NCBI RefSeq assembly: GCF_900108955.1 | Contig: NZ_FNYA01000006.1 | Span: 150,957 to 214,956, forward strand | DNA from: Flavobacterium terrigena | GTDB taxonomy: Bacteria > Bacteroidota > Bacteroidia > Flavobacteriales > Flavobacteriaceae | DNA length: 64,000 nt | Direction of reading: 5' to 3' | Shown: one piece after another, positions 8,306 through 17,351 of the stretch | How positions within the stretch are numbered: position 1 is the stretch's first letter | Layout: each line of letters opens with the position of its first letter | Notes under the pieces: model-generated | Seen by the model: only the letters and a program-made list of their open reading frames with translations | Told to the model about the DNA's origin: nothing | Database searches by the model: none | Position numbers and translations under genes: made by a program

Positions 8306-8326
8306 AATCTGAATTAATTTCAGATT
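8306..8326 (-). repeat. Inverted repeat in the pyrR-pyrB gap
   Basis: AATCTGA (8306-8312) and TCAGATT (8320-8326) flank a 7-nt loop, 20 bp upstream of the pyrB start. It could form a small hairpin in the message, but no T run follows it, so it is not an obvious terminator. Confidence 0.4.
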
Positions 8327-8346
8327 CTGTTTTCTTTATATAATTA

Positions 8347-8366
8347 TGACAGGTCTAGACCTGTCA
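8347..8366. repeat. Perfect 20-bp palindrome immediately after pyrR
   Basis: TGACAGGTCTAGACCTGTCA is a perfect palindrome beginning directly after the pyrR stop codon. It could be an RNA hairpin in the pyrR-pyrB message, a protein-binding site, or a copy of a dispersed intergenic repeat. The sequence alone does not decide. Confidence 0.7.
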
Positions 8367-8909
8367 CTACGACTTCACTTCAATATAAACGGCATCTTCG
8401 CCATCATTTTCTTTCCATTTTACCAAAACTTTTTCGTTGTTAATGGCGTCTACTTGTCGTCCACGATAATCAGGTTGAATAGGTAAATCACGACTAAAAC
8501 GTCTGTCAATTAAGGTTAAAAGTTCAATAGATTTTGGTCTTCCAAACGATTGAATGGCTGTTAAGGCTGCGCGAATACTTCTTCCAGTATATAAGACGTC
8601 ATCAATGAAAACGACATTTTTATCTTCTACTAAAAAATCGATTTGTGTTTGATTGGCTTCGAATGGTTTTTCACTTCTTCGGAAATCATCTCTAAAGAAA
8701 GTAATGTCTAATAAACCTAGTTTTAAATCGGAAATTTGATATTCTTCTTTTAAAATTTCAGTTAATCTTTTGGCTAAAAAAGCACCTCTTGGCTGAATTC
8801 CGATAAGTATGGTATTAGAAAAATCGAGATGTTTTTCGATTAATTGACAGGCCAATCGATGTAGAATGATATTGACTTCTTTAGTGTTGAGCAATACTTT
8901 TTGACTCAT
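8367..8909 (-). CDS. pyrR: PyrR-type uracil phosphoribosyltransferase / pyr regulator
   Basis: 180 aa with the PRPP-binding motif VVFIDDVLYTGRSIRAAL (residues about 99-116) and the PyrR-typical IGIQPRGAFLAKRL. In other bacteria PyrR binds pyr mRNA and also salvages uracil. Whether it binds RNA here is not known from the sequence. It heads the operon with pyrB, and a -7 element lies 20 bp upstream of the ATG. Confidence 0.93.
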   Translation of the reverse strand: MSQKVLLNTKEVNIILHRLACQLIEKHLDFSNTILIGIQPRGAFLAKRLTEILKEEYQISDLKLGLLDITFFRDDFRRSEKPFEANQTQIDFLVEDKNVVFIDDVLYTGRSIRAALTAIQSFGRPKSIELLTLIDRRFSRDLPIQPDYRGRQVDAINNEKVLVKWKENDGEDAVYIEVKS

Positions 8910-8929
8910 GTTTTTATGTGTTGTGTTTA

Positions 8930-8937
8930 CAAAAGTA
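8930..8937 (-). promoter_or_regulatory. -7 promoter element of the pyrR-rnz operon
   Basis: TACTTTTG on the minus strand, 20 bp before the pyrR ATG. No -33 element at standard spacing was convincing. Confidence 0.5.
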
Positions 8938-8987
8938 AGTAAAATTTAGAACAAAGAAAACAGTTGAAAGAAAAAGACTCCTAAAAA

Positions 8988-9569
8988 CTATAACTTCATT
9001 AATTCTTGATATAATCTGTGCGTTGGCAAGCCAACTACATTCGCATAACTTCCTTCAATTTTTTCAATTGCGACTAAACCAATCCATTCCTGAATTCCGT
9101 ACGAACCTGCTTTATCAAAAGGCTTGTAATTATTTAGATAATATTTAATTTCATCTGAAGATAATGCAGTAAATGTCACTAAAGTTTCGTCGTAAAAAAC
9201 GATTTCTTTAATCGTGGTTTTAATACAAACTGAAGTAATAACTTTATGTGTTGTTCCTGACATTTCGGTAAGCATTTCAAAAGCATCATCATAATCTTTC
9301 GGTTTACCTAAAGCCTTATTATTTAGCCAAACAATCGTATCTGAAGTGATCAGAATATCGTTATCGTCTAAATCTAAAGTAAACGCCGAAGCTTTTAATT
9401 TAGCTAGGAAATTCGTAATTTCTTCCGCTTGTAAATGTTCTGGATAAATTTCTTCAATATCTTTTAATTGAATTTCGAAATCGACATCTAATTCTTTCAA
9501 AAACTGTTGTCTTCTTGGTGAACCAGAAGCTAAAATGATACGATGATTTTTGAATTTTTCGTTCAGCAT
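8988..9569 (-). CDS. maf: Maf family nucleoside triphosphate pyrophosphatase
   Basis: A 193-aa Maf/YhdE-type enzyme that hydrolyses non-canonical or surplus nucleoside triphosphates, often dTTP/UTP. The signature ASGSPRRQQFL lies near the N-terminus. A TSDTIVWL motif and the KAGSYGIQ stretch follow in order. A longer frame begins with TTG at 9581, inside the preceding gene. The ATG at 9569 sits just after that gene's stop (TAGTATG) and fits family alignments. Last gene of a four-gene operon. Confidence 0.92.
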   Translation of the reverse strand: MLNEKFKNHRIILASGSPRRQQFLKELDVDFEIQLKDIEEIYPEHLQAEEITNFLAKLKASAFTLDLDDNDILITSDTIVWLNNKALGKPKDYDDAFEMLTEMSGTTHKVITSVCIKTTIKEIVFYDETLVTFTALSSDEIKYYLNNYKPFDKAGSYGIQEWIGLVAIEKIEGSYANVVGLPTHRLYQELMKL

Positions 9570-9570
9570 A

Positions 9571-10485
9571 CTAATTCCCAATTAAAACAATTGCTGTTAA
9601 TGATAAAATAGTTGCAAGCATGATGAATTTTAATAGTTTACTGATAAAACTAAAATCCTTTTTTTCTTTTGCTAGAATCGTTTTAACAATCACAAAAAAT
9701 GTTGGTAAAAACAACAACGCCACAAAATAACCAATAACATAAGGCATGTGCATGATGTTATTGTAAATGAAATAACAAGCATATGCAATAAAACCAAGTA
9801 AAGTTACACTTGAAATTATTTTACTTATTGTAATTCCGAAATAAGATGCTACAGTTGTAATTTCAAAAGCTTTGTCACCTTCAATATCTTCAATTGTTTT
9901 GATAATTTCTCTTGCAAAATGTAATAAGAAAGCTAAAACTGCATAATCAATAATTACAGATAAAATATTAAACATTTCTGCCCTATTAAAATCAAATATA
10001 AAAGGATAGATATTAAACAACCCAACAACTAAAATACTAAAAGATGCTAAAGTTGCAATAACTGCATTTCCTACTAGTGGAATCTGTTTTAATCCGTTTG
10101 AGTACACATATAATAAGGCAGAACAAATAACAAATGTTGCTGCAATAGCTGGTTTCCCTACTGCTCTACTCAAATAGAAACCTAAACCAACTCCAATTAC
10201 ATTTAAAGCAAAATATAAATTATAAGCGTTTTTTTCTGAAATATGTGTGCCAACATAAACCTTACTTGGTTTGTTAATATTATCCACATCTACATCGTAA
10301 ATATCATTAATAATATAACCTGCAGCTGCTATTGAAAGAGTGGCAATTATTAGTAAAAAGTATTTCCAATCTGATAAGGCTTGTAAAATTTCAGCTTGAT
10401 TTAAAAAAGTATATTTTATTACGATTTGCGATAAAGCAATCATTAATAAATTTTCTATGCGTATAAGTTTTAAGTAGTATTTCAT
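9571..10485 (-). CDS. UbiA family prenyltransferase (GGGP geranylgeranyltransferase-like)
   Basis: A 304-aa integral membrane enzyme with about eight or nine hydrophobic helices. The first Asp-rich prenyl-diphosphate motif NDIYDVDVDNINKPSK lies near residue 60 and the second, EDIEGDKAFEITT, near 200. Flavobacterial members are often annotated as geranylgeranylglycerol-phosphate geranylgeranyltransferase, but the real acceptor is not determined by the sequence. The gene lies between kdsC-like and maf in a conserved flavobacterial operon. Confidence 0.88.
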   Translation of the reverse strand: MKYYLKLIRIENLLMIALSQIVIKYTFLNQAEILQALSDWKYFLLIIATLSIAAAGYIINDIYDVDVDNINKPSKVYVGTHISEKNAYNLYFALNVIGVGLGFYLSRAVGKPAIAATFVICSALLYVYSNGLKQIPLVGNAVIATLASFSILVVGLFNIYPFIFDFNRAEMFNILSVIIDYAVLAFLLHFAREIIKTIEDIEGDKAFEITTVASYFGITISKIISSVTLLGFIAYACYFIYNNIMHMPYVIGYFVALLFLPTFFVIVKTILAKEKKDFSFISKLLKFIMLATILSLTAIVLIGN

Positions 10486-10514
10486 TTTTATTTTATGTGA
10501 ATTGTATATTATTT

Positions 10515-11042
10515 TTAAAAAAACTTGGCGTCAAAATCATCCATCCATTTTCCTTGAACTTTCAATACTTGTTCGATTACGTCACGAACTGCGCCTCTTC
10601 CACCATTTACGTGAGAAATATATTTGCAAATTCCTTTAATTTCTTGAACTGCATCTTGTGGACACGTTGGTAATCCGACTTTTTGCATCACTAAATAATC
10701 CGGAATATCGTCACCCATATATAGAATTTCTTCTGGTTTTAGTTGATACGCATCGCAAATTTCATGAAATTTTTCTACTTTATCTGGAGCAGCTAAATAA
10801 ATGTCTTTGATTCCTAAATTTTGTAAACGCACACGAACACCTTCATTGCTTCCGCCAGAAATAATACAAACCGGATAACCTTTGTCTACAGCGGCTTTCA
10901 TCGCATAACCATCCTTAATATTCATTTGACGAAGCAATTGTCCGTCTTCCGAAATATGTACGGTTCCATCTGTTAAAACTCCATCAATATCAAAGATAAA
11001 CGCTTTAATATCATTCATTAATTCTTTATAACTTTTCGACAT
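10515..11042 (-). CDS. KdsC-like HAD phosphatase (KDO-8-phosphate phosphatase family)
   Basis: A 175-aa HAD-superfamily enzyme of the small C0 type typical of KdsC, with motif I DIDGVLTDG (Asp18, Asp20) and the metal-binding MGDDIPDYLVM. A C-terminal GGRGAVRDVIEQVL is the conserved KdsC tail. It probably dephosphorylates KDO-8-P or a related sugar acid. With kdsB at the left edge, the window holds two steps of KDO metabolism. It overlaps the DUF2520 gene by 17 bp, so the two are translationally coupled. Confidence 0.88.
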   Translation of the reverse strand: MSKSYKELMNDIKAFIFDIDGVLTDGTVHISEDGQLLRQMNIKDGYAMKAAVDKGYPVCIISGGSNEGVRVRLQNLGIKDIYLAAPDKVEKFHEICDAYQLKPEEILYMGDDIPDYLVMQKVGLPTCPQDAVQEIKGICKYISHVNGGRGAVRDVIEQVLKVQGKWMDDFDAKFF

Positions 11043-11775
11043 TTTGTATAGATTTTGTCAGGATTTTATATATTTCTTTTTGATTTTCATCGGTTAGAAA
11101 ATCGATATGTTTTTCAATTGTTTTACTATCATTTCTCACAGCCGGACCAGTTTGTGCTTCTTGTGGAGAAAGTGATTTTATTTTCTGAGCTGTTTCTTCA
11201 ATTAAAGGTTGTAAAATATGGAATGGAATATTATTTTCTTTGCAGATTTCATTACCAATTTGATACAAATGATTCGTGAAATTACACACAAAAACCGCCG
11301 AAACATGTAATGCTTTTCGTTGTTTTCCATCAATTTTATTGACAGAATTGGAAATCGATTTGGCTAATTTTTCTAAAATCGCATAATCTTCAGCGTTTTC
11401 AGTTTCTAAACAAATTGGAATTTCCTTAAAATCGACAGCTTTATTTTTAGTAAAGGTTTGTAATGGATAAAAAACGCCTCTTTTGTTTTTTGCGTCAAGC
11501 ACATCAAAATCAGTACTTCCAGAAGTATGAACCACTAACCTATTTTCAAATTGTAATTGATTAGAAACATTTGCGATAGCGTTATCAGAAACACAAATAA
11601 TGTAAACATCAGCTTCTAAAATTTGAGTAAAATCGGAAGTTTGAATGCTTTCAGGAAAATCTTTTGAAAGAGTTCTAGAAAAAACCTGAACTACTTCTAC
11701 TTCAGATGCTTTGGAAAAAGCCTGAAATAAATGCGTTGCCACGTTTCCTGAACCTAAAAGAATTACTTTTATCAT
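11026..11775 (-). CDS. Rossmann-like, DUF2520 domain protein
   Basis: 249 aa with an N-terminal NAD(P)-binding Rossmann domain (ILLGSGNVATHLFQAF at about residues 5-20) and a helical DUF2520 C-terminal domain starting around residue 125. The arrangement resembles ketopantoate and pyrroline-5-carboxylate reductases, but the substrate is unknown. First gene of the DUF2520-kdsC-ubiA-maf operon. A promoter-like element (TATCTTCG) ends only four bases before the ATG, suggesting a leaderless transcript. Confidence 0.85.
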   Translation of the reverse strand: MIKVILLGSGNVATHLFQAFSKASEVEVVQVFSRTLSKDFPESIQTSDFTQILEADVYIICVSDNAIANVSNQLQFENRLVVHTSGSTDFDVLDAKNKRGVFYPLQTFTKNKAVDFKEIPICLETENAEDYAILEKLAKSISNSVNKIDGKQRKALHVSAVFVCNFTNHLYQIGNEICKENNIPFHILQPLIEETAQKIKSLSPQEAQTGPAVRNDSKTIEKHIDFLTDENQKEIYKILTKSIQNVEKL

Positions 11776-11779
11776 GTTG

Positions 11780-11810
11780 CGAAGATAAACAATTGCAATA
11801 TCAATTACAA
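11780..11810 (-). promoter_or_regulatory. Promoter of the DUF2520-kdsC-ubiA-maf operon
   Basis: On the minus strand TTG (11808-11810), a 20-bp spacer and TATCTTCG (11780-11787), a TTCG variant of the -7 motif. The spacer CAAC then leads directly to the ATG at 11775. Confidence 0.5.
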
Positions 11811-11924
11811 TATCATTTTTAATGTTAAACAGATTTTAAAAATTATATAAATCTTTGAAATTTCTTAAATCTGTGTTGTATGAAATCATCCTATTACCTA
11901 TTTTTGAAAAAAATCTACCGAAAA

Positions 11925-12683
11925 ATGAAAATCGTTATATCGCCAGCAAAATCTTTAAACTTTGACAAGGAACTTCCAACCAAATTACACACGGAATCTG
12001 CTTTTCTAAAACAAGCGGAAACCATTCAGAAAACTTTGAAAAAGAAGAAGCCAAAACAATTGATGGAATTAATGCATATTTCTGAAAAATTAGGCGAATT
12101 AAACTGGCAACGCAATCAAGATTGGCAAACACCTTTTACTACTGAGAATGCCAGACCAGCAGTTTTTACATTTGATGGTGATGTGTATTTGGGATTAGAT
12201 GTTTATACTTTATCTGTAGAAAAATTAGACGATTTACAAGATAAATTACGCATACTTTCAGGTTTATATGGTTTATTAAAACCTTTAGATTTAATGCAAG
12301 CCTACCGATTAGAAATGGGAACCTCAATCAAAATTGGTACGAAGAAAAACTTATACGAATTTTGGAAGAAAACTATAACAGATACTTTAAATTCGGAATT
12401 AGAAAAAGATGAATTATTTGTGAATTTAGCCAGTAACGAATATTTTTCAGCTGTTGATGTGAAGAAACTAAAAGTTCCTGTAATTACGCCAGAGTTTAAA
12501 GATTACAAAGACGGTAAACTGAAAATGATTTCATTCTTTGCTAAAAAAGCTAGAGGAATGATGGTTCGTTATATTATTGATACGAATGCCGAAACTATTG
12601 AGGATTTGAAAGGTTTCAACTACGAAGGTTACGCTTTTGATAGTAATTTATCAGAAGGAAATAAATTAGTTTTTACGAGATAA
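11925..12683 (+). CDS. yaaA: Peroxide stress protein YaaA (DUF328/UPF0246)
   Basis: 252 aa of the YaaA family, DNA-binding proteins that limit free iron and DNA damage during peroxide stress in E. coli. The N-terminus MKIVISPAKSLNF and the C-terminal FNYEGYAFDSNLSEGNKLVF are characteristic. An upstream in-frame ATG at 11880 would add 15 residues (MKSSYYLFLKKIYRK) that do not fit the family, so the ATG at 11925 is preferred. Ends at a perfect palindromic terminator shared with the convergent efflux operon. Confidence 0.93.
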   Translation: MKIVISPAKSLNFDKELPTKLHTESAFLKQAETIQKTLKKKKPKQLMELMHISEKLGELNWQRNQDWQTPFTTENARPAVFTFDGDVYLGLDVYTLSVEKLDDLQDKLRILSGLYGLLKPLDLMQAYRLEMGTSIKIGTKKNLYEFWKKTITDTLNSELEKDELFVNLASNEYFSAVDVKKLKVPVITPEFKDYKDGKLKMISFFAKKARGMMVRYIIDTNAETIEDLKGFNYEGYAFDSNLSEGNKLVFTR

Positions 12684-12719
12684 AAAAAAATCCCAATCAA
12701 TTGATTGGGATTTTTTTTT
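12682..12719. terminator. Perfectly palindromic bidirectional terminator
   Basis: Nine A, TCCCAATCAA, TTGATTGGGA, nine T: a 38-bp perfect inverted repeat overlapping the last bases of yaaA. It serves yaaA (+) and emrB (-) alike. Confidence 0.92.
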
Positions 12720-12733
12720 GAATTATATTTTGA

Positions 12734-14329
12734 TTAGTGCATTGCTTCACTAATATCAACTTTGTTTTTATTGTTTTTGATTAAAAGTATAATCGGAATA
12801 CAAATTAAAAACAGAATTCCTAAGTATAAAAAAATGTCCATGTATGATAAAACTGTACTTTGTTTCGTCACACTAAAATCAATTATTTTATGAGCTTTTG
12901 CTAAGGCTTCATTCGAACTAAATCCTTTCGCCATAAAACCATGTTGTAACTGAGTAATTCTATCTTGAACTTGTGTTTTTGTTGCATCAATATTGGCGAT
13001 TAAATTCACACGGTGTTCTTGACTAAATCGTGCTATAAATGTGGTGATAATTGCAATTCCAAATGAACCTCCAAGTTGACGCATCATTCCTGTAAAAGCA
13101 GCTCCTTCTCCAATACTTTTTCCTTTTAATGTTGATAGTGATAAAGTCGTAATCGGAACAAATAATAATCCTAAACCTAATCCTCTAATAATTAATGGCC
13201 AATACATGTATTCTTCTCCAGTGTCTGGTGTCATTACGTTGTACATCCAAAATGTAAAGAAAAAGAACATCAAGAAACCAAGCGCAACCAAATATTTCTG
13301 AGGAACTCCTTTTTGTAATAATTGACCAATAATTGGCATCATAAAAGCCGTCATCAATGAACTTGGAATTAACAATAATCCCGCGTCAGTCGCAGTCCAA
13401 CCTAATATCGATTGTGTATAAATTGGAATAATAAATGTGGAACCATATAAACCAAATCCCATAATGAAACTTAAAATCGTTCCAACTCGTAAATTGGTAT
13501 CTTTTAAAACTTTCAGGTTTACGATTGGATATTTATACGTTAATTGCCTCCAAATAAAGAAAAACAAACTAAAGAAACTTACTAAACTTAGCGTAACTAT
13601 TGTTCTGTCGTTAAACCAATCATCTTGTTGTCCGTGTTCTAAAACATATTGTAAAGATCCAATAAATCCAGCTAAAGTTAAAATTCCGTACCAATCGACT
13701 TGATTCGCGCTTAATTTCTCTCCGTATTTTGGACTTTTTACATATCGTAACGTTAATAATGTAGCGATAATTCCAATTGGAATATTGATGTAAAAAATAT
13801 ATGGCCATGAATACGTATCTACTAAATAACCTCCTAACGGCGGCCCTAAAGTTGGACCAACAATTACACCCATTCCGTAAATAGCTTGCGCCATTCCTCG
13901 TTTTGCAACAGGATAACTTTCGGTAATAATCGTTTGAGAAGTTACTAATAGTGCTCCTCCACCCAATCCTTGAATAAATCTAAAAATGATTAATTCCCAG
14001 ATATCATTTGCATTTCCACATAAAAATGATGCTGTTGTAAATATAATGATGGATGCTGCAAAATAATTTCTTCTACCAAATTGTTGCGACAACCAGCTTG
14101 TCATCGGAATTACAATAACATTCGCAATTGCATAAGCTGTAATTACCCAAGCTACATCAGTTAATGTTGCACCAAGACTTCCACGCATGTCGTTTAATGC
14201 CACATTTACAATCGTAGTATCTACAATTTCTAAAAGCGCACATAAGACAGCAGTAATTGTGATTATTACTCGGTTAAAGCCATATTCAACTAAACTATCT
14301 TCGTTTGTGTTTGTTGTGCTCGTGCTCAT
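12734..14329 (-). CDS. emrB: DHA2 family drug efflux MFS permease (EmrB/QacA type)
   Basis: A 531-aa inner-membrane proton-drug antiporter with about 14 hydrophobic helices. The antiporter motif GVIVGPTLGPPLGGYLVD is visible after helix 4, and WVITAYAIANVIVIP is typical of the first helices. It is the last gene of tetR-tolC-hlyD-emrB, separated from hlyD by 2 bp. Together they should form a tripartite pump through both membranes. Substrates cannot be read from the sequence. Confidence 0.93.
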   Translation of the reverse strand: MSTSTTNTNEDSLVEYGFNRVIITITAVLCALLEIVDTTIVNVALNDMRGSLGATLTDVAWVITAYAIANVIVIPMTSWLSQQFGRRNYFAASIIIFTTASFLCGNANDIWELIIFRFIQGLGGGALLVTSQTIITESYPVAKRGMAQAIYGMGVIVGPTLGPPLGGYLVDTYSWPYIFYINIPIGIIATLLTLRYVKSPKYGEKLSANQVDWYGILTLAGFIGSLQYVLEHGQQDDWFNDRTIVTLSLVSFFSLFFFIWRQLTYKYPIVNLKVLKDTNLRVGTILSFIMGFGLYGSTFIIPIYTQSILGWTATDAGLLLIPSSLMTAFMMPIIGQLLQKGVPQKYLVALGFLMFFFFTFWMYNVMTPDTGEEYMYWPLIIRGLGLGLLFVPITTLSLSTLKGKSIGEGAAFTGMMRQLGGSFGIAIITTFIARFSQEHRVNLIANIDATKTQVQDRITQLQHGFMAKGFSSNEALAKAHKIIDFSVTKQSTVLSYMDIFLYLGILFLICIPIILLIKNNKNKVDISEAMH

Positions 14330-14331
14330 GA

Positions 14332-15411
14332 TTAATTTAAATGTACATCAACTTCAACATTCATTCCTGAACGAAGTAAATTGATTTTATCTTTAATATT
14401 ATTTGTTGTCAATGAAATTTTAACTGGTAAACGTTGTACTGTTTTTACGAAGTTTCCAGTAGCATTATCTGGTGGTAACAATGAAAAACGTGAACCTGTT
14501 GCTGGAGAAAATGAAGTAATTGTACCTTCGAATTTTTCACCTGGAAAAGCATCTGCTTTAATTTCTACAGTTTGACCTAATTTCATTTTATTTAACTGCG
14601 TTTCTTTAAAATTAGCCACAACCCAAACTTCTTCAGAATTAATGATATAAAATAAAGACTGTCCTGGTTGAATTAATTGTCCAGGTTGTAAATCAACAGC
14701 TGAAATTTGTCCGTTTGTAGCAGCTGTAACCACTGTATATTTTAAGTTTAACATAGCAGCGTCTAAAGCAGCTTTTGCTCTTTCAATATTTGCTGCAGCA
14801 ACAGAAGTTTGTTTTTGAGAAACATTCGTTCTTGTTACAGCAACATTTTTTTGGAAATCATTTGCGGATTTTTGTTGCTTCATCATTTTTAATTGACTTT
14901 CCGCTTCTTGTTTCGCTGCTAAAGCTTGTTCGTATTGTTGTTTTGTAATCGATTTGTTTTTATACAAGTTTTCAAAACGTTCGAAATCGTTAGTGGCTCT
15001 CCATAATCTAATTTGAGCCGATTCGATACTATTTACTGAAGATTTTGCATTCGCATCACTAACAGAAACTGTACTTTGAGCTGTTCCAACATCTGCTTTT
15101 GAAACTTCAAATGAACTTTGTGCGGCTAATAATGCTGCTTTAGCTTCTTCCACTTTTACGGTATAATCGCTGTTATCAATCACAAATAAAGTATCTCCTT
15201 TTTTTACGAATTGATTGTCTTTTACATATACTTTTTCAATAAAACCAGTTACTCTTGGGATTATCGGAGTCATGTTTTGTTCTACTTGTGCATCATCAGT
15301 TGTTTCATGCGAAAGTGAATGATTATATTTATATCCACCATATACCACACCTAAAGTTACTAATCCAATTAGAACGAATGTGAATTTTTTATTGGTTTTC
15401 TTTTTTTCCAT
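14332..15411 (-). CDS. emrA: HlyD/EmrA family efflux adaptor
   Basis: 359 aa: one N-terminal membrane anchor (about residues 11-27), a lipoyl-like half near TPIIPRVTGFIEKVYVKDNQ, a long Ala/Gln/Lys-rich alpha-hairpin (about 85-215), then the second lipoyl half (NGQISAVDLQPGQLIQPGQ) and beta-barrel. This is the membrane-fusion protein linking the EmrB-type permease to the TolC channel. 13 bp separate it from the tolC gene. Confidence 0.93.
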   Translation of the reverse strand: MEKKKTNKKFTFVLIGLVTLGVVYGGYKYNHSLSHETTDDAQVEQNMTPIIPRVTGFIEKVYVKDNQFVKKGDTLFVIDNSDYTVKVEEAKAALLAAQSSFEVSKADVGTAQSTVSVSDANAKSSVNSIESAQIRLWRATNDFERFENLYKNKSITKQQYEQALAAKQEAESQLKMMKQQKSANDFQKNVAVTRTNVSQKQTSVAAANIERAKAALDAAMLNLKYTVVTAATNGQISAVDLQPGQLIQPGQSLFYIINSEEVWVVANFKETQLNKMKLGQTVEIKADAFPGEKFEGTITSFSPATGSRFSLLPPDNATGNFVKTVQRLPVKISLTTNNIKDKINLLRSGMNVEVDVHLN

Positions 15412-15424
15412 TTTGAATATATTT

Positions 15425-16708
15425 TTAATTTATTGATTGTGTTAGTTTTCCTTTTTGAAATTGTAATTCGTAATATTTTTGTAAAATATCTGAAGTTGAA
15501 ATTGTATAATTAATTTTTGCTTGTAATTGTTCAACGTTAGCTTCTAATAAATCATTGGTGTTTGATAATCCGTTGTTGTATTTATCTAATACAATTCTGT
15601 AGTTTTCGGTAGCTTGTAATTGTGCTTTTTCGTAAACATTCTTTTGTTTGATTGCTAACATGTAATTTTCATTCGCTTCTTGCACTTCTTCTTTAATTTT
15701 TTCGTTTAGAATCGCAATTTGATTTTCAGTTTCTAAAGCTTGACTTTTAGCCTTTTCAACATTCTTTTTATTTTTGAAGATGGATGAAAGATCATACGAA
15801 ACTCCAGCACCAAAATTCATCGCATTCGTTACTGTTAAAGCATTTTTTACATCTAAAGCGATATAACCACCAATTAAATTAAACGAAGGGTAATAATTTC
15901 CTTTCGCGATTTTAATGTTGTTTTTGGCTGCTTGCTGTTGAAATGTCAAGGCTTCTAAATCTTTTCTTTGAACTGAATTATCAGAAATAGTTTGTAACGA
16001 TTTAAATTCTCCTTCCGAAATTTTAATTTTTGTTCCTTCTGGTAATTGTAAAAAGTTTACCAATTGAAAATTCAAAACTGAATTATTTTTTTTAATTGTT
16101 TCTAACGATAATTCGATGTTAGATTCTTGTAATTGTGCTTTCAATAAGTCGTTATGAGCTAAAAGTCCGTTGTCTTCTAAAGCTTTAAAATCAACCACAC
16201 GTTGGTGTGCACTTTTTAGATTATCTTCGGTTAACAAAATCATTTCTTGTGTTTTATACAAACTAAAATAAAGTTGGGTTACATATAAAGCAATTTCTTC
16301 TTTGGTATGTTGAGCGTTGCTAACTTCAGCTAAATTCAAATTTTGAGAAGCTTTTATGCGATTCTGAATTTTGAATCCATTAAAAACTGGAACAGTAATA
16401 TTCGCTTGTCCAATTGCGATTTGACTTATATCTACTCCACCACCCGATTCTGGAATAAGATTTCCTTTTACATCTGCTTTGGTAAGTTTAAAAAATTGCC
16501 CAGAAAGTGTCGCACTTGGTAATTGATTGTTTTTTACTGTTTTTACTTCCCATTCTGAAGTCTTAACTTTCGTATCAGCTAAAATAGCTTGATTGCTTTT
16601 AGTGGTTCCTAAATTAATAGCTTCCTTTAATGAAAGCGGTTTGTTTTCTTGTGCTTGGATATATCCAATTGAAAACAGTGCTACTATTATAATTTTGTTG
16701 ATATTCAT
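15425..16708 (-). CDS. TolC family outer membrane efflux protein
   Basis: A 427-aa outer-membrane factor with a Sec signal peptide (cleavage probably after YIQAQ, residue 19) and two long helical repeats with the usual TolC spacing (LKEAINLG and LKDALEAL-like segments, NGLSNTNDLLEA). Forms the exit duct of the EmrAB-type pump. It follows the tetR stop by 2 bp, so the regulator and pump are one operon. Confidence 0.92.
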   Translation of the reverse strand: MNINKIIIVALFSIGYIQAQENKPLSLKEAINLGTTKSNQAILADTKVKTSEWEVKTVKNNQLPSATLSGQFFKLTKADVKGNLIPESGGGVDISQIAIGQANITVPVFNGFKIQNRIKASQNLNLAEVSNAQHTKEEIALYVTQLYFSLYKTQEMILLTEDNLKSAHQRVVDFKALEDNGLLAHNDLLKAQLQESNIELSLETIKKNNSVLNFQLVNFLQLPEGTKIKISEGEFKSLQTISDNSVQRKDLEALTFQQQAAKNNIKIAKGNYYPSFNLIGGYIALDVKNALTVTNAMNFGAGVSYDLSSIFKNKKNVEKAKSQALETENQIAILNEKIKEEVQEANENYMLAIKQKNVYEKAQLQATENYRIVLDKYNNGLSNTNDLLEANVEQLQAKINYTISTSDILQKYYELQFQKGKLTQSIN

Positions 16709-16710
16709 TT

Positions 16711-17325
16711 TTATTTGATTAACATTCCTAATACGACATTGGTTATTTCTTCTTTAAAATCATTTGCGATATAATTTTCAAATTCTTTTTCGTTTTTTAA
16801 ATTCAATAATTCATAATAGAATTTCTTGTTATTATAAACTTGTGAAAAAGTTCCTATAATTATAGCTGGAATTAAATGTGGATTAGATATTGATTTGAAT
16901 ACATTCGCTTTTTGACCTTCTGCAATTATGTTTTCTAGAAGAAGTAAGTTTTTCTTTTTAATTTCTGAGAAAGCTGAAAAATCACAAGCTCTTTTTTGAT
17001 TCACAATTTCAAAATGTACAATTTGATAAAAATCTTTATTTTGAAATAGTCTCGTAATATATAGAGCGACAAACTTTTTGATTTTTTCAACTGGTGAAAT
17101 TTCTTCTGTTTGTAGATTTTCTAAAATCATACTAAAACCAGAAACACGATTAATAACGATAGCTTCTAGTAATTTTTCTTTCGAACCAAAATAATAAGAA
17201 ATCATTGCTACATTAATGTCTGCAGCTTTTGCAATATCTCTGATTGAAGTGCCATCAAAACCTTTTTCTGCAAAAAGCTTTAATGATATATTTAAGATTT
17301 CAATTTGTTTTGAATTATATTCCAT
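16711..17325 (-). CDS. TetR/AcrR family transcriptional regulator
   Basis: 204 aa with an N-terminal helix-turn-helix (residues about 5-50: FAEKGFDGTSIRDIAKAADINVAMISYYFGSKEKLL) and a ligand-sensing C-terminal domain. The frame opens earlier at 17364, but that would run through the promoter and one operator arm, so the ATG at 17325 (MEYNSKQIEILN) is chosen. It leads the efflux operon and probably represses it, since two palindromes overlap its promoter. Confidence 0.9.
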   Translation of the reverse strand: MEYNSKQIEILNISLKLFAEKGFDGTSIRDIAKAADINVAMISYYFGSKEKLLEAIVINRVSGFSMILENLQTEEISPVEKIKKFVALYITRLFQNKDFYQIVHFEIVNQKRACDFSAFSEIKKKNLLLLENIIAEGQKANVFKSISNPHLIPAIIIGTFSQVYNNKKFYYELLNLKNEKEFENYIANDFKEEITNVVLGMLIK

Positions 17326-17351
17326 AATAGTTTTATCTTTTAAATTCTGGA

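Noticed and set aside
12684..12719. The 38-bp perfect palindrome after yaaA as a protein-binding site
   Set aside because: Flanking A9/T9 tracts, position between two convergent genes and similarity to other terminators here make termination the sufficient explanation.
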